In this document: positions 43,802 through 53,570 of the stretch, in pieces
Layout of the letters: the number at the start of each line of letters is the position of its first letter
Numbering within the stretch: position 1 is the stretch's first letter
Assembly (NCBI RefSeq): GCF_025127995.1
Contig: NZ_JAHLYP010000042.1
Location: 148,424 to 212,423 of the forward strand
DNA from: Synechococcus sp. CS-1332
GTDB taxonomy: Bacteria > Cyanobacteriota > Cyanobacteriia > PCC-6307 > Cyanobiaceae
DNA length: 64,000 nt
Direction: 5' to 3'
Program-made: the position numbers and the translations under genes
Notes under the pieces: generated by a model
What the model saw: the letters and a program-made list of their open reading frames with translations, nothing else
Databases searched by the model: none
What the model was told of the DNA's origin: nothing

Positions 43802-45178
43802 ATGCTCGCCGTTGCCGTCCTGGCCGCCGGGAAAGGGACCCGCATGAAAAGTGCCCTGCCGAAGGTGCTTCAGCCCCTGGCCGGCGCCACCCTGGTGGAA
43901 CGGGTGCTGGGCAGCTGCCACCGGCTCACCCCCGACCGCCAGCTGCTGGTGGTGGGCCACCAGGCGGAACGGGTGGAGCGAACCCTGGCTGGCGTGGAAG
44001 GACTGGAGTTCGTGCTGCAGCAGCCCCAGAACGGCACCGGCCACGCGGTGCAGCAACTGCTCCAGCCCCTGGCCGGCTTCGAGGGGGAGCTGCTGGTGCT
44101 CAACGGCGATGTGCCCCTGCTGCGGCCGGAAACCCTGGAGCAGCTGCTGGCCAGCCATCGCGCCAGCGGCGCGGCGGTGACCCTGCTCACCGCCCGCCTG
44201 GCGGACCCCAGTGGCTATGGCCGCGTCTTCGCCGATGGGGCGGGGCAGGTGAGCGGCATCGTGGAGCATCGCGACTGCAATCCCGAGCAACTCGGCAACA
44301 CCCTCACCAACGCCGGCATCTACTGCTTCGACTGGGCCAGGCTGGCGGCGGTGCTGCCCCACCTGAGCAGCGACAACGACCAGGGCGAGCTGTATCTCAC
44401 CGACACCGTGGCCCTGTTGCGGCCGGCCATGCACCTGGCGGTGGACGACCCCAACGAGGTGGCCGGTATCAACGACCGGGAGCAGCTGGCCCACTGCGAG
44501 GCGGTGCTGCAGGACCGGTTGCGGCGCCACTGGATGGCGGAAGGGGTGAGCTTCAGCGATCCGGCCAGCTGCACCCTCAGCGAGCACACCCGCTTCGGCC
44601 GCGACGTGCTGGTGGAGCCGCAGTGCCACTTCCGCGGGGTCACCAGCATCGGCGAGGGCTGCCGCATCGGCCCGGGCTGTCTGATCGAAAACAGCCACGT
44701 GGCCGACGACGTGGAAGTGATCCATTCGGTGCTGCGGGACAGCCACGTGGAACGCGGCTGCGTCATCGGGCCGTTCGCCCAGCTGCGGGCCGGGGCCCAC
44801 CTGGCCGAAGGCTGCCGCATCGGCAATTTCGTGGAAGTCAAGAACAGCCAGCTGGGGGAGGGCTGCAAGGCCAACCACCTCAGTTACCTAGGCGACGCTG
44901 ACCTGGGCGCTGAGGTGAACATCGGCGCCGGCACGGTGACCGCCAATTTCGATGGGGTGCGCAAACACCGCACCGTGATCGGCGCTGGCAGCAAGACCGG
45001 TGCCAATTCAGTGCTGGTAGCACCGATCTGCCTCGGGGCCGGAGTGACGGTGGGGGCCGGCTCCACCCTCACCAAGGACGTGCCCGCCGGGGCCCTGGCC
45101 CTGGGCCGGGCCCGCCAGCTGGTGAAAGAGAACTGGGGCGCCGTCAGCCCCCGCCAGCAGCAGGGGGTGGCGGGCTGA
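43802..45178 (+). CDS. glmU: Bifunctional UDP-GlcNAc pyrophosphorylase/glucosamine-1-P acetyltransferase
   Basis: 458 residues. Makes UDP-GlcNAc for peptidoglycan and outer-membrane glycans. The N-terminal uridyltransferase starts [20 protein letters not shown], with [11 protein letters not shown] and [15 protein letters not shown] left-handed beta-helix follows with hexapeptide repeats ([20 protein letters not shown]) and the acetyltransferase catalytic region [20 protein letters not shown]. Complete. ATG 43802, 92 bases after aroA. The following hairpin at 45186 may mark the end of its transcript. Confidence 0.97.
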   Translation: MLAVAVLAAGKGTRMKSALPKVLQPLAGATLVERVLGSCHRLTPDRQLLVVGHQAERVERTLAGVEGLEFVLQQPQNGTGHAVQQLLQPLAGFEGELLVLNGDVPLLRPETLEQLLASHRASGAAVTLLTARLADPSGYGRVFADGAGQVSGIVEHRDCNPEQLGNTLTNAGIYCFDWARLAAVLPHLSSDNDQGELYLTDTVALLRPAMHLAVDDPNEVAGINDREQLAHCEAVLQDRLRRHWMAEGVSFSDPASCTLSEHTRFGRDVLVEPQCHFRGVTSIGEGCRIGPGCLIENSHVADDVEVIHSVLRDSHVERGCVIGPFAQLRAGAHLAEGCRIGNFVEVKNSQLGEGCKANHLSYLGDADLGAEVNIGAGTVTANFDGVRKHRTVIGAGSKTGANSVLVAPICLGAGVTVGAGSTLTKDVPAGALALGRARQLVKENWGAVSPRQQQGVAG

Positions 45179-45185
45179 ATCCCGG

Positions 45186-45213
45186 ATTCCTGGCCTATTC
45201 TCAGGCCTGGAAT
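45186..45213 (+). repeat. Inverted repeat between glmU and the VOC gene
   Basis: ATTCC, T, GGCCT, 6-base loop, AGGCC, T, GGAAT. The only mismatch in the stem is a T-T pair. It lies 7 bases after the glmU stop and has no T-run, so it is more likely an RNA-stabilising or partial terminator hairpin than a strong terminator. Confidence 0.5.
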
Positions 45214-45224
45214 TCAACGGACCC

Positions 45225-45596
45225 ATGGCCGCCAACCCCGTCATCTGGTTCGAGCTCTACGTCAACGACATGGCCCGGGCCCGGGCCTTCTACGAGACCG
45301 TGTTTGAGCTGAAGCTGGAGCCGATGTCGGATGCGGGCATGGAGTATTTCGCCTTCCCGATGCAGAACGACCAGGTGGGGGCCGGAGGCGCCCTGGCGAA
45401 GATGGAGGGCATGGCCCCCGGGGGCGGCGGCACCCTGATCTACTTCCACTGTGACGATTGCGCCGTGGAGGAAGGCCGGGTGGCGGGCGCCGGCGGCACG
45501 GTGATCAAACCCAAGATGTCGATCGGCGCCTACGGGTTCATGAGCCTGGTGCTCGACACCGAAGGCAACACCATCGGGCTCCACTCCCAGGCGTGA
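45225..45596 (+). CDS. VOC-superfamily (glyoxalase-like) protein
   Basis: 123 residues, one vicinal-oxygen-chelate module. Opens with VIWFELYVNDMARARAFYET and closes with AYGFMSLVLDTEGNTIGLHS; the strand and helix pattern is that of the YdcJ/PhnB-like small VOC proteins. Only a weak set of metal ligands (His/Glu) is visible, so whether it binds metal is uncertain. ATG 45225. The stop overlaps a GTG start as GTGA. Confidence 0.85.
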   Translation: MAANPVIWFELYVNDMARARAFYETVFELKLEPMSDAGMEYFAFPMQNDQVGAGGALAKMEGMAPGGGGTLIYFHCDDCAVEEGRVAGAGGTVIKPKMSIGAYGFMSLVLDTEGNTIGLHSQA

Positions 45597-46141
45597 GCTC
45601 CGTGGCCCCGGCACCACGGTTCCGCTGGTGGCACGGCGCCGTGATTCTGGTGGCCGCCAATGCGGTCAGCTTCTGGCCGGCGGGGGTGCTGGGCGACGCG
45701 GCCTTCTATACGAACTTCCGACTGCCCCCCTACGCCCCGCCGGACTGGCTGTTCGCCCCCCTGTGGCTGGTGCTGAACATCACCTCCCTGGTGGCCCTGG
45801 CGCGGGTGGCCAACCTGGATGGGCCAGACGGCGCCGCATGGCGCCGGGGGCTGATGCTGGTCTCGGAATCGGTGGGCTGGCTGCTGTTCGCCGTGTTCAC
45901 CACCCTGTTCTTCTGGCTGCACAGCCCGGTGCTGGCAGCGGTGGATACGGTGGCGGGGCTGGGGGTGGCCGCCGTGAGCGTGGCGGCGGCGGCAGGGCTG
46001 GATCGGCCCGCCGCCGGACTGATCGGACTTCGATTGCTGTGGCTGGTGCTGGCCAGTGCGGTGGCGGTGAGCATCGCCCTGCACAACGTTGATCCGTTCC
46101 TTTCAGCCGCCCCGGCGCCAGGTGTGAAACCGTTCCAGTAG
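45593..46141 (+). CDS. TspO/MBR-family membrane protein
   Basis: 182 residues from GTG 45593. Hydrophobic five-helix pattern with the family signature FRLPPYAPPDWLFAPLWLVL, then NITSLVALARVA, LMLVSESVGWLLFAVFTTLF and LRLLWLVLASAVAVSIALHN. Closer to the canonical TspO pattern (PPxWxFxPxW) than the copy at 31676. Coupled to the VOC gene by a GTGA overlap. Its last 39 bases overlap the convergent VTT/disulfide-reductase gene, which may limit simultaneous expression. Confidence 0.82.
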   Translation: MSSVAPAPRFRWWHGAVILVAANAVSFWPAGVLGDAAFYTNFRLPPYAPPDWLFAPLWLVLNITSLVALARVANLDGPDGAAWRRGLMLVSESVGWLLFAVFTTLFFWLHSPVLAAVDTVAGLGVAAVSVAAAAGLDRPAAGLIGLRLLWLVLASAVAVSIALHNVDPFLSAAPAPGVKPFQ

Positions 46142-48295
46142 GGCCAGGGTGCGCTGGGGGGCATGGGCTTTCTTCCAGGCCCCGGCGGCGTACTTGTTGG
46201 CTTCGGCGAGGGTGGGATAGGCGTGGATCGCGCCCATCACCTTGCCCAGGCCCAGGTTCCATTTCATCGCCAGCACAAATTCAGCCAGCAGCTCCCCGGC
46301 CTGCTCCGCCACGATCGTGACCCCCAGGATCCTGTCCTTGCCCGGCACCGTGAGCACCTTCACGAAGCCAGTCTCGGCGGATTCGACGATGGCCCGATCC
46401 AGCTCGGCCAGGTCGAAGCGGGTGACCTCGAAGGGCACCCCCAGCTCGATCGCCTCGGACTCGCTCAGCCCCACCCGGGCCACCTCCGGATCGGTGAAGG
46501 TGGTGCGGGGAATGACGCGGCCATCGACGGCGAAGCGCACCGGATCGAACAGCCCGTTCACCGCCGCATACCAGGCCTGATGGGCCGCCGTGTGGGTGAA
46601 CTGCCAGGGGCCGGCCGCATCCCCGGCGGCATAGATGTTGGGGTAAAGCGTCTGCAGGTGGGGGCTGGTGGTGATGGTGCGGCCGGTGGGAATGCCCAGG
46701 GCCTCAAGGCCGTGGCCCTCCAGCCGGGCCTGGCGGCCCACGGCGCAGAGCAGCTCGTCGGCCTCGAGGCAGACGGTCTGGCCGTCCACCGCGGCCAGGA
46801 CGCGCACGCCCCCGGCCGGCCCAGGCTCAACGCGCTCCACCCGGCAACCGGTGTGCACCCGCACGCCGTCGCGCTCCAGCGCCTCGCGCACCAGCGCCCC
46901 CACCTCAGGATCTTCCCGGGGCAGGAGCCGGGCGTTGCGCTGCAGCAGGGTCACCGGCAGCCCCAGCTGGGCCAGGGCCTGGGCCAGCTCGCAGCCGATC
47001 GGGCCGCCGCCCAGCACCAGAAGGCTGGGCCGGGGGGACGGGTGCTCGGCCAGGGTGTCCCAGAGGGTCTCACTGGTGAGCACCCGCACCGAAGCGATGC
47101 CGGGCAGCTCCGGAATCACCGGCGCGGCGCCGGTGGCCAGCACGATGGCGCGGGCCGACAGCACCGTCTCGGTGCCATCGGCGGCGGTGATCGCCACCTG
47201 CCAGGGGCTGACCAGGCGGGCCTGGCCGAGCCGCACATCCACCCCCAGGGCGGTGTAACGCTCGACGCTGTCGTGCGGGGCGATGGCCGCCACCTTTTGC
47301 CGCACCCGCTCCAGCACCCGGCGCAGATCCACCCGGGGCTCCTGGGGGGGCAGGCCGTAGCGGTCGGCATGGCGCAGGCGCGCGGCGAGGCGGGCGGAGC
47401 TGATCAGGGCCTTGCTGGGCACGCAGCCGGTGTTCAGGCAGTCGCCGCCCATGCGGGCCCGCTCGATCAGGGTCACCTTGGCCCGCACGGTGGCGGCGAT
47501 GTAGGCGGTGACGAGGCCAGCCGCTCCAGCGCCAATGACGATCAGGTTGCGATCGAAATGGCGGGGGCGGCTCCAGGGGCGGTAGAGCCGCCAGAGCCGC
47601 CAGCGGCCCAGCAGCAGCTTCACGATCCAGGGCAGCAGGCCCAGCATCGCGAAGGAACCGAGCAGGGCTGGCGAGAGCAGGCCCGTCAGGCTGGTGAGCT
47701 GGGCCAGCTGGGTGCCGGCGTTCACATACACCAGGGTGGCCGGCAGCATGCCCAGCTGGGACACGACGGCGAACGAGCGCAGGGGCATGGGGGTGAGGCC
47801 CATCAGCAGGTTCACCAGAAAGAACGGCACCACCGGCACCAGCCGCAGACTGAGCAGGTAGGCGGCCCCGTCGCGGCGGACGCCCGCCTCGATCGGCCCC
47901 AGGCGGGAGCCGAAACGGCGCCGCACCGGCTCCCGCAACAGGGTGCGCGCCAGCAGGCAGGCCGCCGTGGCACCGAGGGTGGAGCCCAGCGACACCAGCA
48001 GCGTCCCCTGCAGCAGGCCGAAGACGGCGCCGCCCGCCAGGGTGAGCGCGGTGGCACCCGGCAGGGAGAGGCCCGTGACGAGCACATACACCAGCAGATA
48101 GCCGGCAGCGGTGGCCAGCGGGGCCGCCTGGCGCCAGGCCACGAGCTGGGCACGGGAAGCCTGCAGCGCAGCGAGATCCAGCTGGCGATACCAGCCCTGG
48201 CTGAAGAACAGGATCACCCCAGCCAGCAACAGGGTGATCACCAGAAGGCGCCCCATAGGTGCGCCGCTGGCGGGCTCCTGGGCTGGGGAGCTCAT
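46103..48295 (-). CDS. VTT-domain membrane protein fused to a mercuric reductase-like flavoenzyme
   Basis: 730 residues. Residues 1-230 form a membrane unit: an anchor helix, then a VTT/SNARE-associated (TVP38/DedA-like) domain with LTGLSLPGATALTLAGGAVF, LRLVPVVPFFLVNLLMGLTP and GTQLAQL. From 248 a pyridine nucleotide-disulfide oxidoreductase follows: FAD site LIVIGAGAAGLVTA, redox pair in GGDCLNTGCVPSKALISS (Cys286, Cys291), NAD site LVLGGGPIGCELAQALAQ and dimer motif HAYPTLAE. The usual C-terminal cysteine pair of mercuric reductase is absent, so it is not a classical MerA. A membrane-bound electron-transfer or metal/disulfide reductase is inferred. The start overlaps the NDH-2 stop as ATGA. 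Confidence 0.9.
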   Translation of the reverse strand: MSSPAQEPASGAPMGRLLVITLLLAGVILFFSQGWYRQLDLAALQASRAQLVAWRQAAPLATAAGYLLVYVLVTGLSLPGATALTLAGGAVFGLLQGTLLVSLGSTLGATAACLLARTLLREPVRRRFGSRLGPIEAGVRRDGAAYLLSLRLVPVVPFFLVNLLMGLTPMPLRSFAVVSQLGMLPATLVYVNAGTQLAQLTSLTGLLSPALLGSFAMLGLLPWIVKLLLGRWRLWRLYRPWSRPRHFDRNLIVIGAGAAGLVTAYIAATVRAKVTLIERARMGGDCLNTGCVPSKALISSARLAARLRHADRYGLPPQEPRVDLRRVLERVRQKVAAIAPHDSVERYTALGVDVRLGQARLVSPWQVAITAADGTETVLSARAIVLATGAAPVIPELPGIASVRVLTSETLWDTLAEHPSPRPSLLVLGGGPIGCELAQALAQLGLPVTLLQRNARLLPREDPEVGALVREALERDGVRVHTGCRVERVEPGPAGGVRVLAAVDGQTVCLEADELLCAVGRQARLEGHGLEALGIPTGRTITTSPHLQTLYPNIYAAGDAAGPWQFTHTAAHQAWYAAVNGLFDPVRFAVDGRVIPRTTFTDPEVARVGLSESEAIELGVPFEVTRFDLAELDRAIVESAETGFVKVLTVPGKDRILGVTIVAEQAGELLAEFVLAMKWNLGLGKVMGAIHAYPTLAEANKYAAGAWKKAHAPQRTLALLERFHTWRRGG

Positions 48296-49539
48296 GACTG
48301 GCGCCCCTGGGGCTGGACCGGCGGTGGGCGCTGGATCACCGGGGCGGCGGCGGCGAGGATCTCGGCCCGGTCGCCCGTCAGGGGCGGGACGATGCGCTCG
48401 CCGTTGATCAGCCGTTTGGTGCGTTTGGCCGTCTCCCCAGTGGCGACGACCTGGCGGTCCCAGCCTTCGGTGTAGAGGGCCCCCCAGGGACCCAGATCGA
48501 GGATGGTGGTGTACCAGTCGATCCGCAGCGGCAACAGCGGCAGGCCGAGCAGATCGCAGACCGCGTTGTGCCCGGCGAACCGGCCCATGGGCCGGCCGTG
48601 CTGACAGGACATGACCGTGCTGTGGCCGTCGTCCAGGGCCAGACGGGCACTGTCGCCGGCGGCGAACACATCGCCCAGCCCCTCGACCCGTAGAACGGCA
48701 TCGACCGGCAGACGGCCAAGGGCATCGGTGGGCACCCCGCAGCCGGCGGTGAGCGGGCTGGCCCGCAGGCCCGCACACCAGAGCACCGTTTGTGCGGGAA
48801 TTTCCTCACCAGCATCGAAGCGGATCGACCCCCCATCGAGGCCGTCCACCCGGACCCCGAGCCGCAGCTCCACGCCCAGGGCGGCCAGGGCCTCTTCGAT
48901 CACGGGCCGGGCCGAGTCGCCCATGTCGGAGCCCACCGTGGGGTTGTGGTCCACCAGCACCACCCGCACCGGCCCGGACAGCCCGGCGCTTTCCTGGACA
49001 GCCCGCAGCCGTGCCGGCAGTTCACAGGCGGCCTCGATCCCGGTCAGTCCTGCCCCCACCACCACGGCCGTGAAGCGGCCCGGATCCTCACGGCGCTCCG
49101 CCAAGGCCGCCAGGTGCTGCGCAAGCCGGGAGGCGCCGCCGTAGGTGTCCACATCGAAGCCGTGCTCGACCAGGCCAGGGACCGGAGGGCGCAACAACTG
49201 GCTGCCGAGGGCAAAGACCAGTCGGTCGTAGGCAAGGATCTGGAGACCAGCCTGCGTCTGCACGTGGACGGAATGGCCGTCCAGGTCGATGGCACTGACG
49301 TCCCCCACCAGCCAGCGGACACCGGCCGGGCCGAGCACCGCCTCCAGGGGAACCCGCAGGCGCGAGAGGTCAGCCTCGTAATTGCGCACGCGGAGGCCAT
49401 GGAAGGCGTCGCGGTTGACGAGCAACACCTCGATGGCCTCGGGTCCGACACCCAGCTGGTCGAGCTGCCGAGCGGCCGAAAGGGCACTCCAGAGCCCGGC
49501 GAACCCACCGCCCAGCACCAGGATTCGCCGGGCTCCCAT
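48292..49539 (-). CDS. Type II NADH dehydrogenase
   Basis: 415 residues from ATG 49539, with GGAGA seven bases upstream. Non-proton-pumping NAD(P)H:quinone reductase. FAD site RRILVLGGGFAGLWSALSAA, quinone-region and NADH site VVVGAGLTGIEAACELPARL, and the second FAD contact GLGDVFAAGDSARLALDDG are present. The C-terminus lacks an evident membrane helix. Its stop overlaps the start of the VTT-flavoprotein fusion; the pair suggests linked electron transfer. Preceded by a 158-base gap. Confidence 0.92.
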   Translation of the reverse strand: MGARRILVLGGGFAGLWSALSAARQLDQLGVGPEAIEVLLVNRDAFHGLRVRNYEADLSRLRVPLEAVLGPAGVRWLVGDVSAIDLDGHSVHVQTQAGLQILAYDRLVFALGSQLLRPPVPGLVEHGFDVDTYGGASRLAQHLAALAERREDPGRFTAVVVGAGLTGIEAACELPARLRAVQESAGLSGPVRVVLVDHNPTVGSDMGDSARPVIEEALAALGVELRLGVRVDGLDGGSIRFDAGEEIPAQTVLWCAGLRASPLTAGCGVPTDALGRLPVDAVLRVEGLGDVFAAGDSARLALDDGHSTVMSCQHGRPMGRFAGHNAVCDLLGLPLLPLRIDWYTTILDLGPWGALYTEGWDRQVVATGETAKRTKRLINGERIVPPLTGDRAEILAAAAPVIQRPPPVQPQGRQS

Positions 49540-49697
49540 CACGTGTCTCCAGCAAGGGGAGGGGGGATCTCCAGGTGTGGAGGAATCCCCACCAAGGCTA
49601 TCGAGGCAACGGCCATCCACTCAGGCCGGCCAAGAGCGCAGACACCAAGCACCTTCCCGTCGGGGAGACGAGGAGGCCTGACGTTCTGCCCCACCGA
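49540..49697. other. Gap between the M3 peptidase and NDH-2, no gene seen
   Basis: 158 bases containing the promoter region for NDH-2 on the minus strand. Apart from the ribosome binding site close to the NDH-2 ATG and short GC-rich repeats (around 49662-49676), I see no gene or clear regulatory element. Confidence 0.4.
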
Positions 49698-51812
49698 TCA
49701 GCCGCCAGCGGCCACCAGCCCCGAGTGCCGGATCAGGGCCTCCGGGCTGGGGGCCCGGCCCCGGAAGGTCTCGAACACCTCGCCGGGGTGGCGGCTGCCG
49801 CCGAGGCTGAGCACCGTCTCGCGGAAGCGGCGACCGGTGGCCTGGATCGCCGCCTCGTTCTCCAGGCCCACCTCCTCGAAGGCGCTGAAGGCATCGGCGC
49901 TGAGCACCTCGGCCCACTTGTAGGAGTAGTAGCCGGCGGAGTAGCCGCCGGCGAAGATGTGGCCGAAGGAGCAGAGGAAGGCGTCCTCCTCGATCGGCTC
50001 CAGCACGGTGGTCGTGGTGGCGATCTCCCGGCGCAGCTGTTCCGGCGTCCTGCCGCACTCCGGCGTCCACTGGCTGTGGAGCCGCAGGTCGGTGAGGGCG
50101 AAGTGCACCTGGCGCAGGGTGGCGGCACCGCCCATGAAGGTGCGGGCGGCCCGGAGCTTGGCGAACTCAGGCTCCGGCAGCGGTTCGCCGCTCTGCCAGT
50201 GGCGGGCCATGCCCATCAAGGTGGCGTGGTCGTAGCACCAGTTCTCCATGAACTGGCTGGGCAGCTCCACCGCATCCCATTCCACGTTGTTGATGCCGGC
50301 CGCCTGGGGGCGCTCCACGGTGGTGAGCATGTGCTGGAGCCCATGGCCGAATTCGTGGAACAGGGTCTCCACCTCCTCGAAGGTCATCAGGCTGGGGGTG
50401 TCACCCACCGGCGGGCTCTGGTTGCAGATCAGGTAGGCCACGGGCAGCACGGGCTCGCCGGCACCGTCCAGCGAACGCACCAGGCACTCATCCATCCAGG
50501 CACCGCCGCGCTTGCTGCCCGGACGGCTGTAGGGGTCGAGATAAAAGGCCGCCAGGGGCTCACCGCTGCCGGCGTCATCGACGCGGAAAAAACGCACATC
50601 CGGATGCCAGACAGGCGCCTCACCGTCGGCGGGGTGGATGTGGAGGCCGAACAGGCGATCGCAGAGGCCGAACAGACCCTCCAGCACCCTGGGCAGGGGG
50701 AACCAGGGCCGCAGGGCCTCGCTGTCGAGATCGAAGGCCTCCTGGCGCCGCATCTCCGCCCAGAAGCTCACATCCCAGGGCTTGAGATCCTTTGCCTCGG
50801 CCGCGCCCTCCCGGGCCGCACAGGCGCGCAACGCCTCGAGTTCCAGCAGGGCCACCGGGTAGGCGGCGGTGCGGAGGTCCTCCAGCAGGGCCTCCACCTC
50901 GGCCACCGAGCCGGCCATCTTCGAAGCCAGGCTCACCTCGGCCCAGGAGCCATGGCCGAGCTGGTGGGCCTGCTGCCGCCGCAGGGTGAGAATCCGCTCG
51001 ATCGCGGGCCAGTTGCCATCGGTTTCGCCCGAGGCGCGGCTGACGTGGGCCTTGTAGGCGATCTCACGCAGGTCACGGCGGCGGCTGTACTTCAGGAACG
51101 GGCCGAAGCGGGGCATGTCGAGTCCCAGCAGCCAGGGGCCCTGCGCTGCCGTGGCCTGGCCATCGCCGGCGTCGCGGGCGGCCTGGGCCAGCTGCTCCCT
51201 GAGGCTCTCAGGCAGTCCCACCACCTCGGCAGGGTCGCTGAGCTTGAGGGTCCAGCTGTTGGTGGCATCCAGCACCCGGTTGCCGAAGCCGGTGGCCAGC
51301 TCCGCCAGCTCCTGGCTGGCGGCGTTGAAGGCCTCCTGGGCGGCGCCCTCCAGGCCCACGCCCCGCAGCTCCATGTCCCGCAGTTCCGCCGTGAGGATCC
51401 GCTCCTGGGTGGCATCCAGCCCCCCCTGGCTCTGCAGGCTGCGCAGGGCCTCGTACAGGACCCGGCTCTGGCCGGCACGGTTGCCGAAGGCCACCACCGC
51501 TGCCTGCTGGCTGGCGTGGGCTTCGCGAAGTTCGGTGCTGTTGCAGACGCCGTTGAGGTGGCTCACCACCCCCCAGCTCCAGCGCAGCCGTTCGCCCAGG
51601 CGCTGCAGGGGATCCATCACTTCGGCCCAGCTCAGGGGCCGCGCCGCGGCCGCGGCCGCCGCCAGGTCGGTCTCCACCCGGTCGAGCTCCGCCTCCAGGC
51701 CACTCAGCAGCTCGGGGATGTGGGCCCGCACCTGGTCGGGAGTGATGGCTTCGAAGCGGGGCAGACCCTCTCCGGCCAGCAGGGCAGGGGGACTCTGGAG
51801 AGTGCTGGTCAT
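49698..51812 (-). CDS. prlC: M3-family oligopeptidase (oligopeptidase A-like)
   Basis: 704 residues from ATG 51812. Zinc metallopeptidase that degrades peptides in the cytosol, including those freed by proteases and signal peptides. The HExxH motif is in EEVETLFHEFGHGLQHML, with the third ligand region following (NVEWDAVELPSQFMENWC). HFALTDLRLHSQW and GGYSAGYYSYKWAEVLSADA are typical C-terminal conserved stretches. Full length, 61 bases downstream of ndhD on the same strand. Confidence 0.95.
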   Translation of the reverse strand: MTSTLQSPPALLAGEGLPRFEAITPDQVRAHIPELLSGLEAELDRVETDLAAAAAAARPLSWAEVMDPLQRLGERLRWSWGVVSHLNGVCNSTELREAHASQQAAVVAFGNRAGQSRVLYEALRSLQSQGGLDATQERILTAELRDMELRGVGLEGAAQEAFNAASQELAELATGFGNRVLDATNSWTLKLSDPAEVVGLPESLREQLAQAARDAGDGQATAAQGPWLLGLDMPRFGPFLKYSRRRDLREIAYKAHVSRASGETDGNWPAIERILTLRRQQAHQLGHGSWAEVSLASKMAGSVAEVEALLEDLRTAAYPVALLELEALRACAAREGAAEAKDLKPWDVSFWAEMRRQEAFDLDSEALRPWFPLPRVLEGLFGLCDRLFGLHIHPADGEAPVWHPDVRFFRVDDAGSGEPLAAFYLDPYSRPGSKRGGAWMDECLVRSLDGAGEPVLPVAYLICNQSPPVGDTPSLMTFEEVETLFHEFGHGLQHMLTTVERPQAAGINNVEWDAVELPSQFMENWCYDHATLMGMARHWQSGEPLPEPEFAKLRAARTFMGGAATLRQVHFALTDLRLHSQWTPECGRTPEQLRREIATTTTVLEPIEEDAFLCSFGHIFAGGYSAGYYSYKWAEVLSADAFSAFEEVGLENEAAIQATGRRFRETVLSLGGSRHPGEVFETFRGRAPSPEALIRHSGLVAAGG

Positions 51813-51873
51813 CGCCGGGTGGCCGCTTCGATGGAACACCCCATTTCAGCCCACCCCGGTGCCGGGTTGTGGC

Positions 51874-53469
51874 TCAGCCGAGGGCGGCCAACCGTCCCAT
51901 GGCCACGGCCCCATGGCTGGCCAGTTCAGCCGCCAGGCCGTTGGCGCTGGCCTCATACAGGTTGATGGCCACCCGCGGCCAGAAGCCGATCACGAGGGTG
52001 GGGACCAGCAGGGTGAGTCCGATGACAAGTTCGCGGGGCTTCATGTCGCCGACCACCGCCAGGGCCGGGATGCGGGGACCGAAGAAGACGCGCCGGCACA
52101 GGGAGAGCAGATAGACGGGGGTGAGCACCAGGCCGATGGCGGCCAGGACGACGGCGATGACGCGGAAGCCGACCGTGAAGCCCTCGTAGGAGGTGACCCC
52201 CAGAAAGACGGTGATCTCGCTGATGAAGCCACTCATCCCCGGCAGGGCCAGGGAGGCCAGGGAGCTGGCCAGGAAGAAGGCGAAAGTGATCGGCAGCACC
52301 TTGGCCAGACCACCCATGTTGGGGATCGAAAGGGTCTCGGTGCGCTCGTAAAAGACGCCGGTGACGAAGAACATCGCCGCGGCGATGAGACCATGGCTGA
52401 TCATCTGCAGCATCGCGCCGCTCATGCCGAGGGCATCGATGGCGCCGATCCCCAGCAGCACGAAGCCCATATGGCTCACCGAGCTGCAGGCGATGCGGCG
52501 CTTGACATTGTCCTGGGCGAAGGCATTCAGGGCGCCGTAGATGATGTTGATGATGCCGAGCACGATCAGGGCCGGCGCCAGCCGCAGATGCACGTCGGGA
52601 AGCATCTGCACGTTGAAACGCAGCAAGGCGTAGCCGCCCATCTTGAGCAGCACCCCCGCCAGCAGCATCGATACCGGCGCGTTGGCCTCGCCATGGGCGT
52701 CAGGCAACCAGGTGTGCAAGGGGAACATCGGCAACTTGACGCCGAAGCCCACCAGGAAGCCCAGATAACAGAGCAGGCCGAAGGTGCCGCCGGGGGAACG
52801 GGCCGCCAGTTCGCTGAGGTTGAGCGTGAAGGTGTCGCCGGAGAGGGCCAGGGCCAGGCCGCTGATCAGGATCAGCAGGGAGGCGGTGGCGGTGTAGAGG
52901 ATGAACTTGGTGGCGGCGTACTGGCGCTGCTTTCCGCCCCAGATGGCGATCAGCAGGTACACGGGCACCAGCTCCAGCTCCCAGGCCAGGAAGAACAGCA
53001 GGAAATCCTGGGAGAGGAACACCAGGCTCTGGGCGGTGGCCTGGACGAGGAGCAGGCCGAAATAGAGGCGGGTCTTGAGTCGGATGTTCCAGCTGGCCGC
53101 CACCGACAACAGGGTGACAAGCCCACTGAGCACCACCAGCGGGGCCGAGAGACCATCGGCCGCCAGGGACCACTCCAGGCCGAGGGCCGGCACCCAGGAC
53201 ACCCGTTCCACCAGCTGAAGTTCCGACAGACCGCCATCGAAATGGAGGGCAAACACCCACAGAATCAGGGCGAAATCCACCCCGAGCACCCCAAGGGCAA
53301 CCGTGCGTGGCAGGCGGGGGTCGCTGCCGTCTCCGGGCAGCAGGGGCATCACCAGCGCCGCGGTGGCCGGCAGCAGCACGATCAGGCTGAGCCAGGGAAA
53401 AGCCGAACCCTCAGGGAGCACGGCGGGGAGCGAAGAGGACGCGAGCGAAAGAGGCAGGCTGGCGTCCAT
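51874..53469 (-). CDS. ndhD: NAD(P)H-quinone oxidoreductase subunit 4
   Basis: 531 residues from ATG 53469. Proton-channel subunit of the thylakoid NDH-1 complex, used in cyclic electron flow and respiration. About 14 membrane helices with conserved charged residues: [59 protein letters not shown] and [20 protein letters not shown]. Similarity suits the constitutive NDH-1L-type ndhD rather than the CO2-uptake copies, but I cannot settle the subtype. The end overlaps nothing; M3 peptidase follows. Confidence 0.95.
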   Translation of the reverse strand: MDASLPLSLASSSLPAVLPEGSAFPWLSLIVLLPATAALVMPLLPGDGSDPRLPRTVALGVLGVDFALILWVFALHFDGGLSELQLVERVSWVPALGLEWSLAADGLSAPLVVLSGLVTLLSVAASWNIRLKTRLYFGLLLVQATAQSLVFLSQDFLLFFLAWELELVPVYLLIAIWGGKQRQYAATKFILYTATASLLILISGLALALSGDTFTLNLSELAARSPGGTFGLLCYLGFLVGFGVKLPMFPLHTWLPDAHGEANAPVSMLLAGVLLKMGGYALLRFNVQMLPDVHLRLAPALIVLGIINIIYGALNAFAQDNVKRRIACSSVSHMGFVLLGIGAIDALGMSGAMLQMISHGLIAAAMFFVTGVFYERTETLSIPNMGGLAKVLPITFAFFLASSLASLALPGMSGFISEITVFLGVTSYEGFTVGFRVIAVVLAAIGLVLTPVYLLSLCRRVFFGPRIPALAVVGDMKPRELVIGLTLLVPTLVIGFWPRVAINLYEASANGLAAELASHGAVAMGRLAALG

Positions 53470-53550
53470 CACTGAGGGGTGCTCCAGTCAGGAAGTATGG
53501 CGGTCGAGGCGGCCTCCAGGGAGGTTGGCCCGAAGCGCCAGAGCCTATCA

Positions 53551-53570
53551 GCTGAGTAAATCTACTCAGC
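53551..53570 (-). repeat. Perfect hairpin across the thrB stop codon
   Basis: GCTGAGTA, loop of four bases, TACTCAGC: an 8-base perfect stem at 53551-53570. It contains the thrB TAG stop at 53562-53564. No T-run follows on the minus strand, so it is probably a 3'-end stabilising hairpin or an attenuator, not a full terminator. Confidence 0.55.

Noticed and set aside
46163..48475. 770-codon plus-strand frame opposite the VTT-flavoprotein gene
   Set aside because: Sense protein has clear domains; this frame is Gly/Gln/His-rich and without motifs.
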